Source: Branchiostoma floridae
Taxonomy: Eukaryota > Chordata > Leptocardii > Amphioxiformes > Branchiostomatidae
Reading direction: 5' to 3'
DNA length: 56,716 bases
Assembly (NCBI RefSeq): GCF_000003815.2
Contig: NW_023365725.1
Coordinates: 1-56,716, forward strand
Shown: one piece after another, positions 30,301 through 38,524 of the stretch
How positions within the stretch are numbered: position 1 is the first letter of the stretch
Layout of the letters: each line of letters begins with the position of its first letter
Position numbers and translations under genes: made by a program
The notes under the pieces: generated by a model
What the model saw: only the letters and a program-made list of their open reading frames with translations
The model's database searches: none
Told to the model about the DNA's origin: nothing

Positions 30301-30876
30301 GTTTTGTTGTATCTCATGTGGCCAAACAGAGCGTCATATTTTTCCCCTGGTGTGTGCACGTAATCCGTTTCCGCAGGAGGGAATGGCCAGGAGACGTAAC
30401 TAGTCGCTCTTCCAATCAGCGGAGTTAGGTTGTGGTTGAGGGAGTATCTTTGAAAGATGTTTACACTGGTCATACTACCTGTTTTGTGCGTTTTGATGAA
30501 GACGAATTTTTGTTTAGGCTTGAGGCACGTACTTTGGCTCCAATTGGCACATGCCGCTGTTTTATATGGAGGTGGTCCAGGTCTTGGCAACAGTCCTCCT
30601 GGCTTTGGTCCAAATGTTGCAAAGGAACAAAAATAATCATATATACATTAAAACACCAAACTTTACACTGAATCCAGTCAACAAAAACACCTACCTACTG
30701 TAAGTTCAGGTATGTGATATTGAAAATCTTCATATCATTAACGAAACAGGTTTGCAATCCAAGGTACGTCATTTGACTTAAGTACTTAGTTTACTTACCT
30801 TCAACAAATACATGGCGCCCCCAACAAGGAAATAGCATAGTATTACTGTAGAAAGTCGTTTCAACCTGGTATCCAT
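27151..30876 (-). CDS. GAL3ST-like: galactose-3-O-sulfotransferase-like protein, six exons, complete (427 aa)
   Basis: Exons from 5' are 30799-30876, 30260-30602, 29163-29392, 28575-28853, 27876-28049 and 27151-27330. They total 1284 nt, with consistent phases 0, 1, 0, 0, 0. Residues 7-25 are a signal anchor (type II Golgi enzyme). KTHKTGSMT at 63-71 is the PAPS 5' loop typical of the GAL3ST/cerebroside sulfotransferase family. LIREPVSHLKS at 142-152 is the 3'-phosphate motif (Arg144, Ser152). FTLVLLLEHLDESLVLLRRLMCWE in exon 4 is the family's most conserved block. The length matches the family (about 420). Known members move sulfate from PAPS to the 3-OH of galactose on glycolipids or glycoproteins. 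The precise acceptor cannot be read from sequence. It is convergent with the other sulfotransferase-like gene. Confidence 0.92.
27876..28049 (-). CDS. GAL3ST-like: exon 5
   Basis: Phase 0-0, acceptor actacgcAG and donor acccgG|GTAAGT. It reads GPDFKKELDYYRELKKN, then WYCHEDLK and FVVDKEYCRGIKTR. The spacing of Tyr/Leu helix residues fits the C-terminal region of GAL3ST proteins. Confidence 0.82.
28340..28515 (-). mobile_element. tRNA-derived SINE
   Basis: On the minus strand, gtgacgtaactggtagagtg resembles a tRNA A box and tagttcgacactcg a B box. The body that follows contains ccttcctcacttcacccagg. It lies in intron 4 of the GAL3ST-like gene. The SINE family was not resolved. Confidence 0.7.
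28575..28853 (-). CDS. GAL3ST-like: exon 4: conserved LDESLVLLRR block
   Basis: Acceptor gtaacCAG, donor gcaCAG|GTAAGT, phase 0-0, 93 codons. It starts EAAERYIKELEHDF and contains EHLDESLVLLRRLMCWE, diagnostic of the family, then KWKAVDYLLYDTFNRSLW. Confidence 0.93.
29163..29392 (-). CDS. GAL3ST-like: exon 3: 3'-phosphate-binding motif
   Basis: The acceptor is tttaaacAG|CT (phase 1) and the donor gatATG|GTACCA (phase 0). It encodes LIREPVSHLKSCMHFYN and FDLGYPTEGADDM. A longer read-through to a weak donor past 29140 would break the phase of exon 4, so the ATG|GTACCA donor was chosen. Confidence 0.88.
30260..30602 (-). CDS. GAL3ST-like: exon 2: PAPS-binding loop
   Basis: The acceptor is tttggaccaAAG and the donor acatcT|GTAAGC. 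It starts with a Pro/Gly-rich stem (RPGPPPYKTAAC), then KQKFVFIKTHKTGSMTSVNI and FQRYSLNHNL. The P-loop is intact. The weak polypyrimidine tract makes the exact 5' edge the least certain point. Confidence 0.88.
30799..30876 (-). CDS. GAL3ST-like: exon 1: start and signal anchor
   Basis: ATG at 30876 reads MDTRLKRLSTVILCYFLVGG, ending at ctGAAG|GTAAGT. Basic residues before the helix give type II topology. A TTTCAG just before the ATG suggests that an upstream non-coding exon is spliced on. Confidence 0.82.
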
Positions 30877-33130
30877 TCTGAAATTATCATAAGAGTATCA
30901 TTTTAAGAAGCTTGTATGGCATCTTTAAAAAATAGCCCAGCAGGACACATGAAGAATCTAGAGAGTAGATATTTAATAAATATAAGCCAAACGTAATTAT
31001 CCATCCGGATTTTGTCTTTCTTCTTTTTACATAGTTGCAAACCAACTATACTTTAAATGAGTAACAGTACCAACTTGCACAACGCAACATTACAGTATGT
31101 ACAAGGTACAACGTAGCTGCTTTAATTTTGTAAAGCAGGTTTAAGCCTGTCTGTGATTTGTAACACACAAGTAAGATGTGACCAAAAATATCGACTTTCT
31201 ATCAGTTTTTGCAAGGATGGAGTGTCATATTCTGTACTAATAACCTGGATACAAACATGCGTATATACCTGTACAGCAAAGTCAATTGAGTGGTTTTATA
31301 TCACGCATTTAAAACACATGAGAGGTACCGCCATTTCAGTACTTATAAGAACGCCATACACGTGTGTCACTGCTGTTTAAAATGCACTACAATGCTCTCA
31401 AATGTGTTTATTCACGTTACGGTACTTCAGCTTCTACAATGTTCTTGCCATAATTGTAGACTTTGCTATTTTACGTGAGAAGGCCTATGCTTTGCCAAAG
31501 TTAAAAATACACATTAACATACACATACGCATAGCCCGTGGTTGCTTTCTTAAAAAAAAGATGTACGGACATTATCAAATGTATTTTAATACGAATTAAC
31601 GAGAGAAAAAAATGCTAATCTTACAGTTTGGCTGTCACCCGTAAGCCACCCATGCTGTCCAAAGCTGAGATTTGTCCGGTGCTACATGTGCGGCAAGTGC
31701 GTAGGAATTTTTGCTTTGCTTTCTTGAGCGATTTATGATCCCAAGTTGAGTGGGAGGGCAATAAAATAAGTTTTTAGCTACGTGTTTGGCTAAGGAACAA
31801 GGCAACAACCTATGGGGAACTTTCCACGTTGTTCTCTTTGTACCTGGTGTCCCAAAACTCAATGATTCACTGCCGTGATTAGAGGTAAGATTAATGAGGA
31901 AATCTAATTAGTTGCTTTTGAAGTCAAGTTAAAGCATATATCTAACAGCTATTGATTTGGCTGTCTTTGCAAGTTTGCTAAAATTATTGTGACGGCATGC
32001 TGGGTGGCAACGGTGCTCTCACGCGTAGCAACTCGTGCGTAGTCTTCACAGGAACACGGCCTTATTGCTGGAAGAGCAAATTACAGAAAATCATTATTCT
32101 ATCATCCGTCACGCTAAAGAGCTCTACATAAGAATTTGAACTTGGTGCCCCAGCGTTCACGCCCTTGGCACATGTGTACGTGGGGTCTTGCATGAGGCAA
32201 AGGACGACAAGAGGATTGGCAGAATACATGAACACCTACAGATACTTTAGTATTGAAATTATATCAAGGGCGTCCCTGTAGCTCAATTGACAGCTTGCAT
32301 GTGCAATCTTAGACCTACGCCACATTTCTAAACCAGGGCCTCGTCGGGCAGCTTTCGGGAACGAAAAGTATGATGTAAATGATTTGCATGATTAGCTTTC
32401 AATTATGTAAGGCATCTCAGAAGCTATATCTACATTCCAAATATCATGAAGATCCGTCAACTCATTCCCGAGTTAGTCCTCTCTAAAGGGATGATGCAAC
32501 TAAATTCCTGCGAATGCTTGGGGAAAAAATCCTGACATGCCTGCAAAATGATGGGACGCACACTATACTATTAAGATAGCCCCTGAGGAGTTGCCAAAAA
32601 ATTGAACATTATGTTGAGTCTTGAAACATAGCAAACACTCTGACATATTACAGTTACATCTGAAACATCAAACACGACACACTCTCACGTAATATCAAGA
32701 TGATTTTCAGTAGCGACCGCTTGTCTCGGCCACATCAGCTCGCAGGTTGTTCCTTGTTGTTTGACCGAAACGCATGTCAGCCAACATGATTTTCAATAGA
32801 GACCGCGTTTCTTTGTCAGACAGCTTCTCTTGGTACTTTACGCATATCAGAAATCAACATGATTTTCAATGGAGACTGCGTCCTGCAGGGGCTCTTTTGT
32901 CCAAATCTTCCAAGGAGAATAGCTGAAAAAAGGAACGACAGATCTTCACAATATTTTAGTATGCAGTTAGCGTAGACAGAGATAATGAAGTGCCAATTAT
33001 GTAAATTAGAATTCAATCAGGAAAATATGTATTTACATAATTTTTCATTGTTGGACTCAAATACATGCACCATCTGTGGTTGGCAGGTGGGACATTAGCA
33101 TATACCGATTATGCAAATAAGTTCATAATT
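30877..33130. other. intergenic region upstream of the GAL3ST-like gene
   Basis: No coding region is supported. It should contain the promoter of the minus-strand GAL3ST-like gene, but I see no definite TATA or initiator. A tRNA-derived SINE is at 32262-32400. A degenerate repeat with acatgattttcaatrgaga occurs three times at about 32698, 32785 and 32856. Confidence 0.5.
32262..32400 (+). mobile_element. tRNA-derived SINE
   Basis: gtccctgtagctcaattgac is an A-box-like tRNA head. The body cgccacatttctaaaccagg...gtcgggca...gggaacgaaaa recurs in diverged form at about 37665-37725 (cgccacatttcaaaaccgag...gctgggctttt..ggaaacgaac). Confidence 0.65.
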
Positions 33131-33188
33131 GCTCTTTCAATCAGCGGAGTTAGCCTGTGGTTAGGGAGTATCTTTGGAAGATGCTTAT
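33131..33188 (-). pseudogene. duplicated fragment of GAL3ST-like exon 2
   Basis: gctctttcaatcagcggagt and the following 40 bases match 30406-30463 in the GAL3ST-like exon 2 with few differences. The minus strand still reads SIFQRYSLTTG before a stop. It sits 2.7 kb upstream of the parent gene with no other exon nearby, so it is a non-functional fragment. Confidence 0.8.
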
Positions 33189-33303
33189 AAAAGGATGGGA
33201 GATGTTTATATAAGCTGACGTATACAAGGAGGTATAAGTCCTTTGCATCAGGAAAATATCTGTACTTTTACAAAGACCGAGCTGCACGGTATTGTACATG
33301 GGG

Positions 33304-33307
<4 letters not shown>

Positions 33308-33349
<42 letters not shown>

Positions 33350-33371
33350 GCACACACACACACACACAGAG

Positions 33372-33404
<33 letters not shown>

Positions 33405-33462
33405 CACACACGGGCACACACACACACACACACACTCACACACACTCACACACACACACTCA

Positions 33463-33494
<32 letters not shown>

Positions 33495-33625
33495 GAGAGA
33501 AACACACACACACACACAGACCCATCCAACCACACACACACGCGCGTGTGCACACACACACACATACACACATGCGCGCAAACACGCACACATACACACG
33601 CATACACGCACGCACAGCGAGAGAG
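33308..33625. repeat. (CA)n microsatellite and GA-rich tail
   Basis: About 300 bp of CA dinucleotides with G and T interruptions is followed by (GA/GAGG)n to 33650. Long frames of His/Thr or Cys/Val here are artefacts of the repeat. Confidence 0.97.
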
Positions 33626-34855
33626 AGAGGGAGAGAGGGAGGAGGGAGGCAGACAAAATAATATATCGCGGCCACTTTTTGTTCCCCTCCACAACCTTCG
33701 TTTGGAAACGCTACAGTGTTTAGTTTTGTGTACCCATATGCAGTACCAGAATAGCCGGATGAGGGCGCTTGCAAAGTAATCACACAGGGTTGTGTTGTTG
33801 CGCAACTCCTCACCAGTTAACATCAAATCCCTTTGTCGTCATTTCTTCTATTTACCCTTTCCAAGTCGTGGTTTGTTTGAAGCTTTATAACCTGGAGACG
33901 AAACAATCCCGCGATGCTTGCACATTTCACGTTTGCACATTTCATGTTTGCACATTTCAGCGGTCTGAACATGACCCTTCCCCGTGTTCTAGTTCTTTTC
34001 AATGTTTTATTTTTGATTCGGGGCTTCCCGACGCAAAAAAGAGCTACGTCATCGATTCAGCTGGGCACCTACCCATGAAGAACGAGCCGTGTGTTTTACT
34101 TTCTGACGTAAAAGTGACCGCATGACTGTCACAAAGATACTGGGAGAAACCTGGGTAAGCATTTTTTTTCGTTTTTCAGCCTTATGTTGTTGAAGTTTTG
34201 CTTGACTTGTCAAAAGTGTTTTCACAAGGATCAGGGCGTTGCAATTTCAAGTACAGTATGAGGCGTTTCCTTGTCAGAAGTGTCGTAGCCCAAAGTCACA
34301 ATATCTTGTCTATCGTCAAGGATTGTTACTTGTCATGACTAAGGTACTTGTGAGTAGTGTTCTTGTGCTTATTTTCCACAATTATAGGTAATATGTGTTT
34401 TTTTTTTGTGTGTAACCGTCGTGAACATGACCTTTGGACTAGTGTTATTTTCCTTCCAACGTAGGACCTTAGCGTAGATATGACCACGTAGTTACACCTC
34501 TAACTTTTAAGATTCGTATGTAAGCACATCGAAAACAATACAAGCGCGTTTGTGGACAACGATTTATTGAAAAAAATTTAACCAAAACATGGGAAGGCTG
34601 AAAACATTAACTAGTCCAGATCTAAACAAAAAGAAACTTTCTTTTGTGCTTCAAAGCTCACAAAGGACCGAGTGAATGGTCGAGTGCAATGGTCGAACAA
34701 AGCGTGGAAAGATAAATTACTAAGCAAACGATAATGGTGCATGGTATACGTATGTGGCGCGGGGCTTGTACGTGTAATATGTTGAGTAATTGATAGAGAT
34801 GTAAATGTTGTATACCTTATTCTTTATGTCCCTATAGACCTGATCTTGGACAGTC

Positions 34856-35728
34856 ATGGCACAGAGAGGAGACAGCGTGTCGTCGGCGTCCTTGTATCTC
34901 AGCAGACAACGGTGGGAAACACTGAAGTCTGTTGAAGACAAGCAGGCAGAGTACGAATCCCTCTACAGTAAAGTACAATGTATGGAAAACGACATGAAGC
35001 TTTTGGAGGAAAAAACCCAGGCCCTTGAACAGAGCAGGGAGAACGTTATTCAAGCGAAACAACAGGTCATGGACGAGAAGGAAAAGGTGACTGCCGAGAA
35101 AGACAAAGCTGAAGAAGAACGAAGGAGCGCAACAGTAGAGAGAGAAGAAGCTATCGAGGAGAGGGACCGTGCCATGGAAGAGAAAGAAGCAGCGATCAGA
35201 GAGAGAGACCGCGCCGTAGAAATGAAAGAAGCTGCGATTGCAGATAAAGATGCAGCGATCGCACAGCGGGACCGTGCCTTCGAAGAGAAGCAAGCTTCGA
35301 TTAATGAAAATGAAAGAGCGATTGCTGAGAGGGACCTTTCCATAGAAGCAAAAGAAGCTGCGATCGCGGAAAAAGAAGCAGCGATCGCACAGCGAGACCG
35401 TGCCTTTCAAGAAAAGCAAACGTTCATTGCCGAAAAAGAAAGAGCGATTGCTGACAAAGATCGTGCCAATGAGAAGATGAAAGAGGCGATCGCTGAGAGG
35501 GATCTCGCCATAGAAGCAAAAGAAGCTGCGATCGCGGAAAGAGAAGCAGCGATCGCACTGCGAGACCACGCCTTCGAAGAGAAGCAAACGTCGATTGCCG
35601 AAAAAGAAAGGGCGATCGCGGACAGAGATCACGCCAGCGTGAAGCAAAACTACGAAAGCTTCACCCTCCTTTTTCAGCACTCGATTCTAGTGCTGAAGAT
35701 GGCTTCAGCACTGGATTTCCAGTGCTGA
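34856..35728 (+). CDS. heptad-repeat coiled-coil protein with hairpin-array C-terminus (290 aa)
   Basis: ATG at 34856 (gtcATGg) starts MAQRGDSVSSASLYLSRQRW. From about residue 30 it is coiled coil. Residues about 90-270 are near-perfect 7-residue units (DRAMEEK, EAAIAER, ERAIADK) with a longer period of about 6-7 heptads beginning EAAIAQRDRAFEEK. A likely 5' UTR intron has its donor at 34155 (acctgg|GTAAGC) and acceptor at 34837 (cctatAG). The last 15 residues (HSILVLKMASALDFQC) and the TGA stop are encoded by the first two units of the hairpin array. A paralog at 6574-7286 instead continues into acidic and basic segments, so this copy seems truncated. AATAAA follows at 35911. The function is unknown; structural or scaffolding roles are typical for such proteins. 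Confidence 0.7.
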   Translation: MAQRGDSVSSASLYLSRQRWETLKSVEDKQAEYESLYSKVQCMENDMKLLEEKTQALEQSRENVIQAKQQVMDEKEKVTAEKDKAEEERRSATVEREEAIEERDRAMEEKEAAIRERDRAVEMKEAAIADKDAAIAQRDRAFEEKQASINENERAIAERDLSIEAKEAAIAEKEAAIAQRDRAFQEKQTFIAEKERAIADKDRANEKMKEAIAERDLAIEAKEAAIAEREAAIALRDHAFEEKQTSIAEKERAIADRDHASVKQNYESFTLLFQHSILVLKMASALDFQC

Positions 35729-35815
35729 ATGTTCGTCAGCACTGGGTTTCCAGTGCTCATGGCTCTCAGCACTGGAAATGCCGGCGTCAGCACTGGAAAC
35801 CGAGTGCTGACGAAC
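35675..35815. repeat. inverted-repeat hairpin array, cluster 1
   Basis: Three to four hairpins of the form TTCAGCACTGG-(4-7 nt)-CCAGTGCTGAA, about 35 bp apart. One has cgag variants (cactggaaaccgagtg). The first two lie inside the open frame of the coiled-coil gene and supply its stop. Arms are 9-11 bp. Confidence 0.92.
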
Positions 35816-35910
35816 ATCCAGCCCTAAAAATCGAGTGCTCGGACGATATTCCGCACTGGCCACTCAAATCATTTCCAGAAGGGCTGCAATTATGATTTGC
35901 AATCACACAC

Positions 35911-35916
35911 AATAAA
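35911..35916 (+). promoter_or_regulatory. polyadenylation signal candidate
   Basis: AATAAA lies 183 bp after the stop of the coiled-coil gene. If used, hairpin cluster 1 is in the mRNA 3' end and cluster 2 is not. Confidence 0.5.
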
Positions 35917-36186
35917 GTTGTTAACGTTACATATATCCAATTCCTACACAACAAATGAAATAACTCAGATTCGGGCTTCTGAACTTGAACCATATCTTTA
36001 TTAAAATTTACGCCTAGTACCGCTCTCAGTACTTTTTAAAAATGATATCTATCCCGTACACATTATACATATGTCCAGTTTCAATCACACATCGGCACAA
36101 CTTCGGTTTCTTGGCATGAAGTTACTTATTATTGATTTGAATCTACGCCAAGTAACGCTGTCATCACTAGGACACTGCTGTTCTGG

Positions 36187-36612
36187 AAAGACTTCAGCAC
36201 TGGTTTGAAAATCGGTCCAGTGCTGAAAAGACGTCAGCACTCGTTTTCCAGTGCTGAAGATTTCTCAGCACTGGTGTTCCAGTGCTGACGTGTCCCTGAG
36301 CACTGGTAAATCCAGTGCTGAAGGTGAAGCTTTTGTAATTCAGCACTCGGTTCCAGTGCTGACGGCGATTTCAGCACTGGGTAACTAGTGCTGACGGCAG
36401 TCCAGCACTGGAGACCCAGTGCTGAAATTAGTTCAGCACTGGAAAACCAGTGCTGGAACAAGATTCAGCACTGAAATTGCAGTCCTGACAGAGCTTTAGC
36501 ACTGGAAAAGAGCCATTCATCACTGGTTTTCCAGTGCTGACCATTCTTCGGCACTGGAAAACCAGTGCTGAGGCATCTTTGACCATTGAATCAGCACTGG
36601 AATACCAGTGTG
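36187..36612. repeat. inverted-repeat hairpin array, cluster 2
   Basis: About 12 further hairpins (TCAGCACTGG-n-CCAGTGCTGA) in 425 bp, with 2-13-nt loops and 8-15-nt spacers of unrelated sequence. Point changes in one arm are only sometimes matched in the other. A piece, ggtgaagctttygta, occurs twice inside and at the end (36313 and 36611) and is the reverse complement of tacgaaagcttcacc in the coding region (35651). Confidence 0.92.
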
Positions 36613-36636
36613 GAAGGTGAAGCTTTCGTAGACTTG

Positions 36637-36700
36637 CCAGCGTGAAGATGAAAGGTGATCGCTGAGAAAAGATTTAGACCCTCCACGCCTCTGCACTCTC
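36637..36700 (+). pseudogene. fragment of coiled-coil coding sequence
   Basis: gccagcgtgaagatgaaagg and tgatcgctgagaaaagattt follow the coding string around 35465-35510 and 35632-35645 (gccagcgtgaag; aagatgaaagaggcgatcgc). A second partial copy of the gene therefore once lay beyond the hairpin array. Confidence 0.6.
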
Positions 36701-37779
36701 CACTTCAAAACACCTCACTCTCTCTTCCTTCGGGCTTGGTGAGTTGGCCCTTTCCAATTATATCTCATAATCTTAGGAAAAATGGATTCGCCTGGCGGGG
36801 GGGGGGGGCATTGTGGTTTAAGAATAAAAAGCTAACTCACCACATTTAACGGATTATTTAGTAGTTACTTAGGGCTGACCAACCAGACCAGCTCCTTTGT
36901 ATGAGGCCTTATGTGGCCAATGTGCCATCATTCCAGAGATTCTACAATAGTACTTACTCAAGGCACTTTGAATATAATAAACACGTTTGTGACTTTGTTT
37001 ACATTGCTGACTGAACTGTTCCGTCTTACAACATAACTACTTCATAACAGTCACAAATTCTATAATCCAATTGATACAAAGACGGCAAAGGGTTGACGTT
37101 GCCTTCAATAATGAAAAATCGGGTTAAAAGGAATATGCCTACACTCGAGTTTGAAAATATATGTATCTCAGCTCAGACGCAGTTTTTTAAAGATGGAGAA
37201 TTTGTATACATTCATTGCTACTCAAGCTCAGTAAAAACAATTTTATTTACAAATTGAAAATATAGACTTGCGGCCCCGCAACTTGCGGGCAATCCTAACA
37301 TTTTCAATCATTCATTTTAAAACATGATACACGAGTGTGTAACTTGTTTGATGTAAATATCATTTACATACGTCTAGACGAATACATACATCAAAGAAAA
37401 CAATATATTAGGGTAAATCACACATGAAGGACTTTGTAGCTAGCTTGTAGCAAGTCGTAATCAACATAATATGTTTTACAATCAAGTACTCTTGAGAAGA
37501 AGCCAATCATTCTAACAAACCAAAGTTTTGTAAACACTTGGCGTCAATGGCAGACGCACAATCCTTTACTATCATGAACTCATTCAAATAACAGCAGATC
37601 CAACATCGAACACGTACAAACACACATGTAGCCTTGTAGTGTAAAACGGTTCTCAAGTAATGCTAGCGCCACATTTCAAAACCGAGGCCCGGCTGGGCTT
37701 TTGTTAGGAAACGAACAATAAATAATACCTAAAAAACATGCCCACGACTCAATAGCAACCTCTGTGGAGCTCCTCCGGC
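36701..37779. other. intergenic, no gene supported
   Basis: AT-rich sequence with a poly-G run at about 36799 and a degenerate SINE body at about 37665-37725. No coding frame or RNA gene is seen. Confidence 0.5.
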
Positions 37780-38226
37780 TCCGTGGAGGTTGCTTGTGCA
37801 GCCCTCCAGCTGCCACGCACTATGACTACAAACACTTGGTTCTCGTCACCTTCATGGATTTGTTAGAACTCCATGAAGGAGCTCCTCTCGTAGAGGACAA
37901 ACATACCGAGCGGCTAGGGCTGAACAAGCAGCTCTACGCACTATGAATAGAAACACTGGGTTCTCGTCACCTTCATCAAATTGTTAGAACTTCATGGAGG
38001 AACTTCATGTCCTCGTAGAGGATAGATATATGTACAGCGCGGAGAGCTGAGTGAGCACCTCCACGAGCTATGAATGCAAATATATGGTTCGACACCTTCA
38101 ACAGATTGGTAGTAGGGCTGTACGGAGATCTCGTAAAGGACAAACAACGCGGAGAGCTAAGCGAGCACCTCCACGCGCTATGAATGCAAATATATGGTTC
38201 ACGTCACCTTCAACAAATTGGAAATA
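37780..38226. repeat. diverged tandem repeat, about 4 copies
   Basis: Units of 110-150 bp share ctatgaatrcaaayay.tggtt, ccttcaacaaattg (or cttcatggatttg), ctcgtagaggacaaac and gagctaagygagcacctcca. It lies just beyond the 3' end of the large minus-strand receptor gene. Confidence 0.75.
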
Positions 38227-38283
38227 TGATCATGCATAAGACATTCAATGTTTAAGTAAAAAACAGAGGTGGTTCTGTATCAA

Positions 38284-38524
38284 CTACTCCCAGAGGTTGG
38301 TCCTGGTGAGGAATGGTGAATCTCTCCCTTTCAGTGAGATTGCTGACACGTGTACCGGGTCCAGACGGCGCTCAGGCAGCGGGCCACTGTACACGTTCCC
38401 ATCCAGGAAGGGTGAGTCTGTCCCTTTCAGTGACATGAGTGATGTGTTAGACGCATGTAGGTCCAGACGACATTCTTGCGGGGCACTGAACACGGTGATG
38501 GGGGCGTGGTGACGCGTCTTGCCC
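38284..38524 (-). CDS. exon 22: cytoplasmic tail and stop
   Basis: Acceptor aacctcatcAG|G (phase 2). Reads [16 protein letters not shown]..., then two related blocks, [20 protein letters not shown] and [18 protein letters not shown], each followed by FL, ending at TAG (38284-38286). It restores frame with the TM exon. A direct read-through at the TM exon would instead add SGS and stop. Confidence 0.82.

Noticed and set aside
33150-33826. Long His/Thr or Cys/Val frames on both strands
   Set aside because: Products of the (CA)n microsatellite. Only the short SIFQRYSL end has meaning, as a GAL3ST fragment.
34832-35680. 282-codon open frame on the minus strand
   Set aside because: Antisense of the heptad-repeat coding sequence. 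Its FFRDRSFF-like repeats mirror the plus-strand heptads and it has no independent support.
35675-36612. CRISPR array
   Set aside because: Repeats are palindromic with 2-13-nt loops and short irregular spacers, repeats vary, and the genome is clearly animal. No cas genes are present.
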